From an uncultured Lachnospiraceae bacterium (GTDB taxonomy: Bacteria > Bacillota > Clostridia > Lachnospirales > Lachnospiraceae): a stretch of 64,000 bases of DNA. Positions 53,301 to 62,164 of the stretch are shown piece after piece. Location of the stretch: positions 1 through 64,000 of the forward strand of contig CACXUY010000011.1 in assembly GCA_902770965.1 (NCBI GenBank), in the 5' to 3' direction. The position numbers and the translations under genes are program-made. How positions within the stretch are numbered: the first letter of the stretch is position 1; each line of letters starts with the position of its first letter. The notes below the pieces were generated by a model. It was not told the DNA's origin. It worked only from the letters and a program-made list of their open reading frames with translations, and did no database searches.

Positions 53301-53946
53301 CCGCGTCCTCCTCGCAAATATAGTGTACATCATTCGTCGCGACGATCGGTATGCCCGTGTCCTTATGCAGGCGAAGTATGCCCGAATTGACCACCTGTTG
53401 GTCGGCATAGCCATGATCCTGAATCTCAAGGAAATAGTTGCCCTTGCCGAAAAGCGCCTCGTATCTAAGAGCCGTCTTCTTCGCCATGTCGTACATGTTG
53501 TGCGTCAGGTTTTTGGCGACTTCACCGGCAAGGCAGGCCGAAAGAGCTATGATGCCCTCGTGATAGCGCTCGAGAATCTCAATATCGACCCTTGGTTTAT
53601 AGTAATAACCATCTATAAATCCATATGAGACTATCTTCATCAAGTTGCTGTAGCCGATATTATTCTCAGCAAGCAGCACCAGATGGTAGTATTTGTCCGC
53701 GCCGGAGCCGGCTTCCTTATCAAGCCTTGATCCCGGGGCGACATATACCTCACAGCCTATTATGGGATTGATGCCCTCGGCCTTTGCCGCTTTATAAAAA
53801 TCTATGACTCCGTACATGACGCCATGGTCAGTGATCGCCAGGCTGTCCATGCCAAGCTCTGCCGCTCTTTTTACAAGTTCTTTTATCTTGCAGGAGCCGT
53901 CAAGGAGGCTGTATTCCGTATGGACATGTAGATGTGTAAATGCCAC
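50374..53946 (-). CDS. dnaE: DNA polymerase III subunit alpha
   Basis: 1190 residues with a GTG start after GGAGGAGG. The PHP domain (HLHVHTEYSLLDGSCKIKEL) is first, then the Pol III palm and fingers with the catalytic PDIDVDF near residue 427, the helix-hairpin-helix region (GIRYGLSAIKSIGRNVIESI) and a C-terminal OB domain. There is no DnaQ-type exonuclease insertion, so it is DnaE and not PolC. It copies DNA, in Firmicutes mainly the lagging-strand primers. Confidence 0.98.
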   Translation of the reverse strand: MAFTHLHVHTEYSLLDGSCKIKELVKRAAELGMDSLAITDHGVMYGVIDFYKAAKAEGINPIIGCEVYVAPGSRLDKEAGSGADKYYHLVLLAENNIGYSNLMKIVSYGFIDGYYYKPRVDIEILERYHEGIIALSACLAGEVAKNLTHNMYDMAKKTALRYEALFGKGNYFLEIQDHGYADQQVVNSGILRLHKDTGIPIVATNDVHYICEEDAEPHDILLCLQTNKKLSDEDRMRYTGGQFYLKSEQQMRELFPYASQALDNTAAIAARCHVEIEFGITRLPRYDVPEGYTSWTYLNELCDRGFTNRYLRDPSADKAPDTMSYSKAPDNTTDVLNPADLSYKTVDDLRGQLDYELSVIRDMGYVDYFLIVWDYINFARSRGIPVGPGRGSAAGSMVSYCLGITNIDPVKYQLIFERFLNPERVSMPDIDVDFCFERRQEVIDYVTDKYGQDQVVQIVTFGTMAARGVIRDVGRVMDLPYSLCDQIAKMVPQELNITIEKAMKVSNELRAAYEGDQRVKKLIDMALRLEGLPRNTSMHAAGVVITQEPVMEYVPVSRSSESQLTTQFTMTTLEELGLLKMDFLGLRTLTVIRHCIEMIARSTGKEIDIDAIDYDDKEVFSMISTGRDEGIFQLESAGMKSFMKELKPGSIEDLTAGISLYRPGPMDFIPQYIKGKEHPEQVTYHCPELEPILKATYGCIVYQEQVMQIVRDLSGYSWGRSDLVRRAMSKKKEAVMLKERHNFVYGNPEEGVPGCVARGIAPEIADRIFDEMVDFAKYAFNKSHAACYAVVAYQTAWLKYYYPKEFMASLMTSVNDVTVKVTGYIRVCRRMGIRILPPDVNEGDSGFSVSADGIRYGLSAIKSIGRNVIESIIRERKNSGKYRDLSDFIKRMAGGDVNRRTIENLIKAGALDCLPGTRKQKMLGYPGLLERSVREKKDGISGQMNLFDLLSPEDKEELSDNLPPVGEYRKEDYLAFEKEVLGLYVTGHPLDDVESRWRKNVTATALDFYVDEEGGSAAVSDGSRATVGGLVTAVTVKATRSGESMAFVTIEDLTGTLEILFFPKLFANVRSMLSIDSRFFVWGRVTVGDDTQGKLIADGIMPIEPWPMEVWIRFPDRAVFEEHRDELLAISGDKGFTVYLAKERQRFQRRGTSSDGMDEADISRLRRCYGADNVKVTEKTLAEMIRRYER

Positions 53947-53987
53947 GGTTTCCTCCTCCTTCCGCTTCAGTCTTCAGCTCCTGCCTT

Positions 53988-54104
53988 CGGTTCTGGTCTT
54001 CGGCTCTGACCTTCGGGTCTCACTCTCGGTTCTGGTATTCGGCTCTGACCTTCGGGTCTCACTCCCGGTTCTGGTCTTCGGCTCTGACCTTCGGGTCTTA
54101 CCTT
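53988..54104. repeat. 39-bp minisatellite upstream of dnaE
   Basis: Three copies (53988, 54027 and 54066) of a unit that begins CGGTTCTGGTCTTCGGCTCT and continues GACCTTCGGGTCTCACT. It lies between whiA and dnaE on the coding side of dnaE, within 45 bases of its start codon. Confidence 0.95.
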
Positions 54105-54157
54105 CATCCCTGGCTTTTAGCCGTGTATTGTTGTCAAATATACCAAATATACAGTAC

Positions 54158-55096
54158 TCAACGTAGCTTATCCGCTATCGCCTTTAGTCTGCGGAAACGA
54201 TGGTTCATGCCGGATTTGCCCACCGGCGGATCCATCTTACTTCCAAGCTCTGCCAAAGACTCCTCCGGATATTCCATACGGGCAAATGCCGCCTTCTGAA
54301 GTGAATCCGGCAGACTTTCAAGTCCCAGCTTTTCGCTGATAAGCTCTATGTCTGAGATCTGTTCCATGCCTGCATTCACGCTCTTCGCGAGATTGGCGGT
54401 CTCGCAGTTGACCTTGCGGTTCACATCCCCTGTTATCGAGCGCAATATCCTCGCGTTTTCATATTCCATGAGGCTGCGCGACGCGCCGATCACCCGGAAA
54501 ATGTCTGCTATACGGTCGCTCTCTTTTATGTAGACGACGCTCATATTCTTGTGAGCAGTGATCTTAGCATCGATGCCGAAGGAGCCGATCAGTTCAACCG
54601 CCTGCGCCGCCCGTTTCTTATCCTCGAAGGATATCTCAAAATGATATGACCTGGCAGGATTATTGACAGAACCGGAACATAGAAACAGCCCCCTGAGATA
54701 TGCCTTCTTGCAGCACTCGCCCTGCACAACGCGCCTGTCAACAGGAAGCCTCAGCTCCAGCAGGACACCGTTCCCCAGCATATATTTCGTTGCGGCAAGC
54801 ACCCTTTCCACTTCTTTCTGGTCACGGACAACCAAAGCACATGATATCCCGTTCCAGTCGCGGCTTCTCGCCACCGTCAGCTCTGGCACTATCGAAAAAG
54901 CAAGGCGCAGCAGCTGTTCGGCCTTTCGTATGAGGAAAATGTTCTCCGACGTCATAGTCAGCACGACCGCCCCGCCCGGACGAAGGATATAGCTGCCGTT
55001 CTGCCCTATTATAGCGGCAAGCTCCGCTATCTGGCAGTGACGCGCCCTGTCTATGATCTCTGAAAGCTCATTCTTCACGGAAGAAGAAAATGTCAT
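54158..55096 (-). CDS. whiA: Sporulation/cell-division regulator WhiA
   Basis: 312 residues. The N-terminal domain is LAGLIDADG-like (MTFSSSVKNELSEI; CCKKAYLRGLFLCSGSVNNP). The C-terminal HTH is LPDSLQKAAFARMEYPEESL followed by AELGSKMDPPVGKSGMNHRF. In Firmicutes WhiA affects cell division and membrane composition. Its start overlaps the murB stop (TGATG). In many genomes rapZ and yvcK lie directly upstream of whiA; both are missing here. Confidence 0.97.
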   Translation of the reverse strand: MTFSSSVKNELSEIIDRARHCQIAELAAIIGQNGSYILRPGGAVVLTMTSENIFLIRKAEQLLRLAFSIVPELTVARSRDWNGISCALVVRDQKEVERVLAATKYMLGNGVLLELRLPVDRRVVQGECCKKAYLRGLFLCSGSVNNPARSYHFEISFEDKKRAAQAVELIGSFGIDAKITAHKNMSVVYIKESDRIADIFRVIGASRSLMEYENARILRSITGDVNRKVNCETANLAKSVNAGMEQISDIELISEKLGLESLPDSLQKAAFARMEYPEESLAELGSKMDPPVGKSGMNHRFRRLKAIADKLR

Positions 55097-56007
55097 CAGA
55101 ATTCTCCTATGCAGCGGATCTCTTTCTCGAGCCGCACATCGAACTTCTCTTTAACCTTATTCTGTATGTACTCACACAGCTCAAGGACATCCGCTGCCGT
55201 TGCTTCTCCTTTGTTGATCACAAAGCCGCAGTGCTTCTGAGAGACGGCGGCGCCTCCTATTGAAAAACCGGCAAGCCCGCAGTCCTGAATGAGCTTTCCT
55301 GCGAAGAAACCCTCCGGACGTTTGAATGTGCTCCCCGCGCTGGGATACTCCAAGGGCTGCTTAGTTCGACGACGTACACTCAGCTCCGCCATCTTAGTTT
55401 TGATAGCGCTGCTGTCACCCTTTTGCAGCTCTATCTCAGCAGCCAGGGCAATGCCCCCCTCTTTCTGCAGAATGCTGTGGCGGTATCCGAACTCCATGTC
55501 ATGAGCATCCACCCACCGAAGAAGTCCGTCAGGGGTGAACACCTGAACAGCTTTGACCACGTCTTTCATCTCGCCTCCATAGGCTCCCGCGTTCATAACA
55601 AGGGCTCCACCAAGCGACCCCGGTATGCCGGCTGCGAATTCCAGTCCCTCAAGGGATTCCTCCAGCGCCTTATGAGCCAACATGGCCAGAGAAATACCGG
55701 CCTCGGCATATATTTTCCCGTCCTCTATAACGCATTTGGACACGCTGTCACCGATATGTATGACCACTCCGCGGATCCCGCGGTCTCCTACAAGAAGGTT
55801 GCTTCCCCTTCCGATCACGTAGTATGGAAGCTTCTGCCGACGGCAGATGATGATGGTATCCATAGTATTCTTCGCGCCGGCAGGCTCCACAAAATAGTCC
55901 GCCGGACCTCCTACGCGGAAGGTGGTGTGAAGGCTCATGGGTTCTGCCAGCTTCACGCTGCCCCCCGAGACATCCTTCAGCAAAGCCTGTATAGAATCTA
56001 CACTCAT
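55096..56007 (-). CDS. murB: UDP-N-acetylenolpyruvoylglucosamine reductase
   Basis: 303 residues from the ATG at 56007 (MSVDSIQ). An ATG at 56037 is possible. The frame is open to 56124, but that part is repeat family A DNA. FAD-binding FRVGGPADYFVEP and YVIGRGSNLLVGD, GAYGGEMKDVV and YPSAGSTFKRP (with the catalytic Ser) mark a type II MurB. It makes UDP-MurNAc for peptidoglycan. Confidence 0.96.
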   Translation of the reverse strand: MSVDSIQALLKDVSGGSVKLAEPMSLHTTFRVGGPADYFVEPAGAKNTMDTIIICRRQKLPYYVIGRGSNLLVGDRGIRGVVIHIGDSVSKCVIEDGKIYAEAGISLAMLAHKALEESLEGLEFAAGIPGSLGGALVMNAGAYGGEMKDVVKAVQVFTPDGLLRWVDAHDMEFGYRHSILQKEGGIALAAEIELQKGDSSAIKTKMAELSVRRRTKQPLEYPSAGSTFKRPEGFFAGKLIQDCGLAGFSIGGAAVSQKHCGFVINKGEATAADVLELCEYIQNKVKEKFDVRLEKEIRCIGEF

Positions 56008-56088
56008 TAATCCTATCCCCTTTATACCGCGGTTCATAGCCGCCCGATCCTTAATCTCGCTCTGCACAGCATATACCCAATAAAACCG

Positions 56089-56253
56089 AACCCCACAGTA
56101 TCCCTGACTCGGAATGCTGCGCATCCCTCGTCGCGGGGCGGTCCAGAGGCGCTGCGCGCCTTGTCCGCCCCAAAATAACTGTTATAATACGTCCGAAACG
56201 CAAGCACATCATCCAGTATTCTAACAGTTATCTTGGGGTGCTGAATAATTACA
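56089..56253. repeat. Dispersed repeat family A, long composite copy
   Basis: Left part: ACCCCACAGTATCCCTGACT, CGGAATGCTGCGCATCCCTC and GGGGCGGTCCAGAGGCGCTG. Right part: TTGGGGTGCTGAATAATTAC. Between them, ATAACTGTTATAATAC (56177-56192) pairs with GTATTCTAACAGTTAT (56216-56231), one mismatch. The right end touches the hprK stop. Confidence 0.8.
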
Positions 56254-57175
56254 TATTCTTAAGGAGGTTATTCTGTACTCTTTTATACAGCTCCTCGGTG
56301 GCGTCATAGCCCATCTGCTTCTGCCTGTAGTTAATGGCCGCCGTCTCTACGATCACCGCGACATTGCGGCCGGGACGAATGGGTATAGAATAACAGATAA
56401 GGCGATTGCCGAGATATTCGACATACTGGTCGCCCTTGCCAAGACGATCATAGGTCTTCTCCCTGTCCCAATCCTCAAGGTAAATGACCATGTCGACCTT
56501 CTTCTCGTCCTCCACGCTCTCGACACCGAACAGCGTCTTGACATCGATAATTCCGATGCCGCGCAGTTCGATGAAATGCTTCGTGACCTCGGGAGCCCGG
56601 CCTTTTATGCAGGTATTGCTCACGCGCCATAAAGTGACTGCATCGTCCGCCACAAGACGATGTCCGCGCTTTATGAGTTCAAGCGCCGCCTCGCTCTTGC
56701 CTATTCCACTTTCGCCTGTGATAAGAACACCGGTTCCGAAGACATCTATGAGCACCCCATGTATAGTCAGCTCAGGCGCTGTCCTCTCCTGGATATAATG
56801 CAGTATCCTTGACGATGTCTCCGAAGTACCCACATCTGTCACAAATACAGGAATGCCGTACTTGTTAGCCTGTTCCATGACAAGAGAACTCGGCTTATGC
56901 CCTCTGCAATACACTATACACGGAATGTTGAAGGAAAAAAGCTTGTCGAAAACCTCTGCTCTCCTCTCCTCGGAAAGCGTCTCCAGATACGCGCTTTCGA
57001 CATTTCCTATCACCTGAACGCGGTTCGCGTCAAAATGATCGAAGAAACCGGTCAGCTGAAGTGCCGGGCGGTTTATGTCCTCACCCAGGAATTCCCTGTT
57101 TTCGATCTCGACCTCCGGGTTGTTCAGGTTCAGCCCTGCCTCCTGGGCCATCTTTCCAACATACATCTTCTCCAT
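56249..57175 (-). CDS. hprK: HPr kinase/phosphorylase
   Basis: 308 residues. The P-loop is GESGIGKSE near residue 152; HFIELRGIGIIDVKTLFGVE is the HprK signature, and LIKRGHRLVADDAVTL the second phosphate region. It phosphorylates HPr on Ser in response to sugar flux and so drives carbon catabolite control. AGGAGAG precedes the ATG. Confidence 0.98.
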   Translation of the reverse strand: MEKMYVGKMAQEAGLNLNNPEVEIENREFLGEDINRPALQLTGFFDHFDANRVQVIGNVESAYLETLSEERRAEVFDKLFSFNIPCIVYCRGHKPSSLVMEQANKYGIPVFVTDVGTSETSSRILHYIQERTAPELTIHGVLIDVFGTGVLITGESGIGKSEAALELIKRGHRLVADDAVTLWRVSNTCIKGRAPEVTKHFIELRGIGIIDVKTLFGVESVEDEKKVDMVIYLEDWDREKTYDRLGKGDQYVEYLGNRLICYSIPIRPGRNVAVIVETAAINYRQKQMGYDATEELYKRVQNNLLKNM

Positions 57176-57374
57176 ATTGACTCTCCTGTTAATCCAGATC
57201 CTCAGGTTAATAAAATGACAACTTGCCTTGACATCCGTTTTCGCATCAATTAATCCGCAGACAGATACTTAATATGTAAACCTACATGCCAAGTTTGGCA
57301 CAACCATACTTTATAAGCCTCCGCGTGGCTCCGTGCTTCGCACTCCCGCCACGCTGACCGGTATTCGCACTTTC

Positions 57375-57430
57375 CGCCCGCTGCGCGGGATGCGCAGCAT
57401 CTCGAGTCTGGGGTGCTGAATAGTTACAAT
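57375..57430. repeat. Dispersed repeat family A, inverted copy
   Basis: GGGATGCGCAGCATCTCGAG, then TCTGGGGTGCTGAATAGTTA. This is the reverse complement of the left half of the consensus. It lies between uvrC and hprK. Confidence 0.75.
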
Positions 57431-57467
57431 TTTATAACTATAACCTTTGAAATGCAATAGTCTTATA

Positions 57468-59351
57468 TCATTGCGCATCAGACGGAATCTCGCCATCGTG
57501 GAAGAAGGCGTAAACCCGGATCGCCGCCGTGTGATTCATCTCAGGCACGGCTTCAAGCTCCTTCAGGCCCGCTCCTTCAAGGGCCTCCCTCGTGCGGAAC
57601 TCCCTCATCAGCGCCTTTCGCCTCACAGGACCTATTCCGTCTATATCGTCAAGCAGCGAATGCACCTGTGCTTTGTTGCGGCGGTCCCTGTGAAATTCGA
57701 TAGCGAATCTATGCGCCTCATCCTGAATTCGCGTGATAAGCGAAAATTCATCGGAGTGCTTATCTATCGGAAGCTCCTCATTCCTCCAAAAAAGGCCTCT
57801 TGTGCGGTGATTGTCGTCCTTTACCATACCGCAAACCGGGATGTCCAGCCCCAGGCGACCGAGAACAGACTCTGCTATATTCACCTGTCCCCTTCCGCCG
57901 TCCATAAGAATCAGGTCCGGAAATGAACTGAATTTCCCAGATATCTCTCCGACGCCTGCTTCATCAAGCGTCCGCGCCTCTCTCAGGCCGTGAGCGAAAC
58001 GCCTGGACAATACCTCGTCCATGGAAGCGTAATCATCCGAACCCACGACGGTCTTAATGCGGAACTTGCGGTAATCGCCGCGCTTCGGCCGCCCTCCCTC
58101 GAAAACTACCATCGAGCCGACCGACTCAAAGCCGCTTGTATTTGATATATCGAAGGCTTCTATACGGCTGATATCCGGGTGGCCTATCATGCCTCCCAGT
58201 TTTCTGACCGCGCCCCGGGTCCTCTGCTCCTCCCTGCGTTCCCGCTCCTTATCCTGCTTCAGGATCAGCTCCGCATTCCTTGCGGCAAGCTCCACCAATC
58301 TGTGCTTTTCACCTCTCTGAGGAGTAAGCACCGTGACCTTATGCCCTGCCCTGACGCTCAGCCATTTATTTATCGCGTAAGCGTCGTCGAGATTCTCCGG
58401 AACCAATATCTCGTGGGGAAGAAAAGGAGTGCCTGAGTAGAACTGTTTGACGAAGTCATTAAGTATATCCTTCGTCTCATCGCCTTCCGCGACCTGAACA
58501 TGGAAATGCTCTCTCCCGATCATCCTTCCCATCCTGATGAAGAAGACCTGTACGATAGCATCGCTCTCCTCCGAAGCGCAGGCTATGATATCCCTGTTTG
58601 CCAGCTGGTGGTCTACAACCTTCTGCTGCTCGTCCATCCTCCTGACGTTGGCTATCGTGTCGCGGTAAGTCGCCGCAAGCTCAAAATCCATGGCCTCCGC
58701 AGCTTCCTTCATCTTCTCCGTAAGGTAGCGTATGACTTCCTTATAATTTCCCTTCAGGAAATCCTGAACCTTGGCAATCCGCTCGGCGTATTTTTCAGGC
58801 GTCACCAACCCCTTGCACGGAGCGTCGCACTGATGGATATGATAGTTGAGGCACGGTCTTTCCTTGCCTATGTCCTCAGGAAGCTTCCTGCTGCAGGTTC
58901 TTATCTTATAAAGCTTGCGCACCAGCCTCAGGCTGTCCTTCGCCGCGCCCGCGTCAGGAAAAGGGCCATAGTAGTTAGCGCCGTCCCGCCTGACCTTTCT
59001 TGTGAGAATAGCCCTTGGAAATGCTTCCGGCGTTGTGACCTTAATATAAGGATAGGTCTTGTCATCTGTCAGCATGGTGTTATAGCGCGGACGATGTTCT
59101 TTGATAAGATTGCATTCCAGCACCAAAGCTTCCGTCTCGGAGTCAACTATCGTGGTCTCGAACCAGGCGATCTGACTGACCATACGGAGGATCTTCGGAG
59201 ATTTATTTCCGGTGCCTGAAAAATATTGGTGCACTCTCCTGTTAAGGTTGACCGCCTTTCCTACATATATTATATGGTCATCCTTGTCGTGCATCAGATA
59301 CACGCCTGGCTTGTTAGGGAGCTTTTTTAATTCCTCCTGTAGATCAAACAT
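57468..59351 (-). CDS. uvrC: Excinuclease ABC subunit C
   Basis: 627 residues. GIY-YIG nuclease (GVYLMHDKDDHIIYVGKAVN) at about 16-90, UVR/UvrB-binding region (MKEAAEAMDFELAATYRDTI) at about 210-245, the RNase-H-like C-terminal nuclease (IEAFDISNTSGFESVGSMVV; DLILMDGGRGQVNIAESVL) and a final HhH pair (DDIDGIGPVRRKALMREF). It cuts on both sides of DNA lesions with UvrAB. Confidence 0.98.
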   Translation of the reverse strand: MFDLQEELKKLPNKPGVYLMHDKDDHIIYVGKAVNLNRRVHQYFSGTGNKSPKILRMVSQIAWFETTIVDSETEALVLECNLIKEHRPRYNTMLTDDKTYPYIKVTTPEAFPRAILTRKVRRDGANYYGPFPDAGAAKDSLRLVRKLYKIRTCSRKLPEDIGKERPCLNYHIHQCDAPCKGLVTPEKYAERIAKVQDFLKGNYKEVIRYLTEKMKEAAEAMDFELAATYRDTIANVRRMDEQQKVVDHQLANRDIIACASEESDAIVQVFFIRMGRMIGREHFHVQVAEGDETKDILNDFVKQFYSGTPFLPHEILVPENLDDAYAINKWLSVRAGHKVTVLTPQRGEKHRLVELAARNAELILKQDKERERREEQRTRGAVRKLGGMIGHPDISRIEAFDISNTSGFESVGSMVVFEGGRPKRGDYRKFRIKTVVGSDDYASMDEVLSRRFAHGLREARTLDEAGVGEISGKFSSFPDLILMDGGRGQVNIAESVLGRLGLDIPVCGMVKDDNHRTRGLFWRNEELPIDKHSDEFSLITRIQDEAHRFAIEFHRDRRNKAQVHSLLDDIDGIGPVRRKALMREFRTREALEGAGLKELEAVPEMNHTAAIRVYAFFHDGEIPSDAQ

Positions 59352-59368
59352 GTCTTGGCCTCATATAA

Positions 59369-59416
59369 CTTCATCCAGCATATTAACAGTTACCTTGGAG
59401 TGCTGAATCATTACCA
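59369..59416. repeat. Partial repeat family A (right half)
   Basis: TTCATCCAGCATATTAACAG followed by TTACCTTGGAGTGCTGAATC matches the right half of the composite copy at 56205-56253. Confidence 0.7.
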
Positions 59417-59515
59417 TATCAAATGAAAATAAATCAGGCGGAGTTCTTGGGCAGGATGCGTCATCTAGTGTCGTGTTCCGCTTCAGACTCCGTCTGATCT
59501 TATTCTAATAAAGCT

Positions 59516-61549
59516 TTAAAATGTATCCTGGCTGGCGTCAATCTTTTGGACAGCGTCCGCCTGGCGCATGGAACCTACCGAATCTTTATCAGAGTCCCCG
59601 GCTTTACGCAGGGTTTCCGCTGTCTCGGTATGGTTTCCCACAGACTGATGCCTACGCTCAGCCTCTCCCTTCGCCGCGTCCATGTCCTGATCTTGAGCGG
59701 ATTTCACCTGATTCAGGATATCCATGAATTCCTTGCCCGTAATGGTCTCCTTCTCTATAAGGTATGCGGCGATGCGGTTCATGGCTTCTATATTCTCCCT
59801 GACCAGCTTCAAAGCGTTCTGATAGGCAGTCTTCAGCATAGCCTTGACGACATCATCGATCTGCGCCGCAGTCTGCTCACCACAGGTCGCGACGCGGGTT
59901 CCGGTCAGGTACTGGTTCTCCACGCTCTCAAGGCTCATGAGTCCGAACTCCTCGCTCATACCGAAGCGGGTGACCATATCCCTCGCAAGCCTGGTAGCCC
60001 TCTCGATGTCATTAGCGGCACCCGTAGACACAGACTCAAAGAATATCTCCTCGGAAGCGCGGCCCGCAAGCAGAGTGTTCAGCTCTGCAAGCAGCTCATC
60101 CCTGGTATTCATAAACTTCTCTTCGTCAGGAGTCTGCAGCACATAGCCCAACGCGCCCATGGTTCTGGGCACTATCGTGATCTTCTGCACAGGCTCAGTG
60201 TTCTTCTGAAGGGCGGCAACCAAAGCATGGCCGACTTCATGATAGGCGACCATACGTTTTTCTTTGTCATTCAGCACCCTGTCCTTCTTCTCTTTGCCGG
60301 CTATAACGACTTCCACCGACTCAAAAAGATCAGCCTGGCTGACTGCCTTCCTGTGGTTCTTAACCGCAAGGATGGCGGCTTCATTTATCATATTCGCAAG
60401 ATCCGAACCGACGGCGCCTGGTGTCGCCATGGCGATCGCCTCAAGATCAACGGTCTCATCCATGCGGACATCCTTGGAATGAACCTTCAGGATCGCAATC
60501 CTCCCCTTAAGGTCTGGCTTGTCGACGATGATCCTGCGGTCCAGACGGCCGGGACGAAGGAGGGCGGGATCCAGAACCTCCGGCCTGTTTGTGGCCGCGA
60601 GCATGAAAACGCCCTTGCTGGAATCAAAGCCGTCCATCTCCGCAAGCAGCTGATTCAGGGTCTGCTCCCTCTCGTCATTGCTGCCAAGGCGGTTGTCGCG
60701 GCTCTTGCCTATGGCGTCTATCTCATCGATAAATATGATGCAGGGAGCCTGCTGCTGCGCCTGCTTGAACAGGTCGCGCACCCTTGAGGCGCCGACTCCG
60801 ACGAACATCTCAACGAAATCCGAACCTGCCAGCGAGAAAAACGGAACCTTCGCCTCGCCCGCGACTGCTTTGGCAAGAAGGGTCTTGCCTGTTCCGGGAG
60901 GTCCCACGAGAAGGGCTCCCTTCGGAAGCTTCGCGCCGATAGCGGTGTACTTACCGGGGTTGTGGAGGAAATCGACTATCTCATGCAAGGATTCCTCAGC
61001 CTCATCCACTCCGGCGACATCGTCAAAGGTCACTCCGGTGGATTTTTGCATATAAATCTTCGCTGTGCTCTTTCCGACTCCCATAATGCCGCCACCGCCT
61101 CTTCTCATAATGAAATTGAAGGCGATAAGGACCATTGCCATAGGGATCAGATACACAAGCAGCTCGACCAGCCAGGAGTTTTTCTGTACTATCTCGCCCT
61201 TGTACTCTATTCCCTTCTGGTTGAGATAATTGACCAGGATCTCCTTGCTGTTGCCGGTGATAAGCGCAGTATAGTAGCTCTTCTCTCCCGACGCGGTCTT
61301 GACGGTCATAGTTGCCTTATTGTAAATCTCGTCTATCGTCACGTCCTTGACGTTCTCAGTCTGAAGAAGCTCCGTGAACTTCGTATAAGGCACTTCCTCC
61401 GACCGCACATTCGTCATCATCCTCGACAGCATGGAGACACAGAACAAGGTGATGAGGATGAGCGTTGCCATCGTCATATAGTTCTGGGTTTTCCTGCCGT
61501 CGTCCTTTCTGTTATTGTTGTTATTGTTGCTGCCGTTGTTATTTTCCAT
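59516..61549 (-). CDS. ftsH: ATP-dependent zinc metalloprotease FtsH
   Basis: 677 residues. Two membrane helices (about 27-45 and 126-147) flank a short extracytoplasmic domain. AAA+ module: Walker A GPPGTGKT near 216, Walker [13 protein letters not shown], and the second region of homology [20 protein letters not shown]. The zinc site is HEVGHALVA near 438. The last 50 residues are polar and low in complexity ([20 protein letters not shown]). It degrades membrane and short-lived soluble proteins. Confidence 0.98.
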   Translation of the reverse strand: MENNNGSNNNNNNRKDDGRKTQNYMTMATLILITLFCVSMLSRMMTNVRSEEVPYTKFTELLQTENVKDVTIDEIYNKATMTVKTASGEKSYYTALITGNSKEILVNYLNQKGIEYKGEIVQKNSWLVELLVYLIPMAMVLIAFNFIMRRGGGGIMGVGKSTAKIYMQKSTGVTFDDVAGVDEAEESLHEIVDFLHNPGKYTAIGAKLPKGALLVGPPGTGKTLLAKAVAGEAKVPFFSLAGSDFVEMFVGVGASRVRDLFKQAQQQAPCIIFIDEIDAIGKSRDNRLGSNDEREQTLNQLLAEMDGFDSSKGVFMLAATNRPEVLDPALLRPGRLDRRIIVDKPDLKGRIAILKVHSKDVRMDETVDLEAIAMATPGAVGSDLANMINEAAILAVKNHRKAVSQADLFESVEVVIAGKEKKDRVLNDKEKRMVAYHEVGHALVAALQKNTEPVQKITIVPRTMGALGYVLQTPDEEKFMNTRDELLAELNTLLAGRASEEIFFESVSTGAANDIERATRLARDMVTRFGMSEEFGLMSLESVENQYLTGTRVATCGEQTAAQIDDVVKAMLKTAYQNALKLVRENIEAMNRIAAYLIEKETITGKEFMDILNQVKSAQDQDMDAAKGEAERRHQSVGNHTETAETLRKAGDSDKDSVGSMRQADAVQKIDASQDTF

Positions 61550-61575
61550 TCATTCTCCTTATATTAATACAGATC

Positions 61576-61642
61576 AATTCAGCATTCCGTATTCGGGATG
61601 CTGTGCATTCCTCGCTGCGGGGCGGCCAGAGACGCCGCGCCG
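61576..61642. repeat. Dispersed repeat family A, copy upstream of ftsH
   Basis: TTCAGCATTCCGTATTCGGG, ATGCTGTGCATTCCTCGCTG and CGGGGCGGCCAGAGACGCCG. The last block also occurs in the composite copy at 56134-56160. Confidence 0.75.
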
Positions 61643-61727
61643 GATGATCCTGATATTTGAACAAAGAAACGCCACAGCTTCGTACAATCATGCACCCCAC
61701 CGCAGCGTCCCTACTTCATAATGCAAA

Positions 61728-61801
61728 TGCGTCATACAGGATTCGAACCTGCCACCCCCAGAGTCGGAGTCTGGTACTCTATCCAAATGAGCTAATGACG
61801 C
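61728..61801 (-). tRNA. tRNA-Arg, anticodon CCG
   Basis: A full cloverleaf of 74 bases folds by hand: acceptor GCGTCAT with ATGACGC, D-arm GCTC/GAGT, anticodon stem CCAGA/TCTGG with loop CTCCGAC, a 5-base variable loop, and T-arm GCAGG-TTCGAAT-CCTGT. The anticodon CCG reads CGG. The 3' CCA is not encoded. It stands alone between ftsH and the DUF5688-like gene. Confidence 0.97.
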
Positions 61802-62164
61802 AGAACACAGAGGCGGCTTGAGCGAGCCTCTAAAAACATTTACAGCCATTATAATAAAAAGCTATAATTAAGTCAACGGAAAAAAGAATCCTTTCTATAG
61901 TAACAAATACTCTTTAGCTTGTTACTATTGAGGTATCATATCGATCAATTTAAGGCTTCAACGCATTATTATGTTTCATTTTGTTACATTTTCCGTTACA
62001 TCCGTAATTTCCCTTGAAATATATAGACACAGATAATATAATCATCGGGTATTATTTTTCGCTGTCACTGTACTCTTGTGTCATTATGCCCATAAACATT
62101 TTGACGCATCACCCTCTGGCGAAAAAGCTGTTTTACAGCATAACATTTTAGCCGGAGGTTAAGT
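61802..62164. other. Intergenic region between tRNA-Arg and the DUF5688-like gene
   Basis: 363 AT-rich bases. The only signal I can support is the promoter at 62014-62042. TTGTTAC occurs three times (61918-61985) without clear symmetry. Confidence 0.5.
62014..62042 (+). promoter_or_regulatory. Predicted promoter of the DUF5688-like gene
   Basis: TTGAAA (62014-62019), 17 bases, and a perfect TATAAT (62037-62042). The leader would be about 115 bases. Confidence 0.7.

Noticed and set aside
56008-56124. Longer N-terminus of murB
   Set aside because: The extension runs into repeat family A, and MurB proteins normally start close to residue 1 of the shorter form.
59546-60787. 413-codon open frame on the plus strand opposite ftsH
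   Set aside because: It lies wholly antisense to the conserved ftsH coding sequence, has no RBS, and its composition is that of a reverse-strand shadow.
61728-61801. tRNA-Arg gene as an integration site of a mobile element
   Set aside because: No integrase and no copy of the tRNA 3' end is found in the window.
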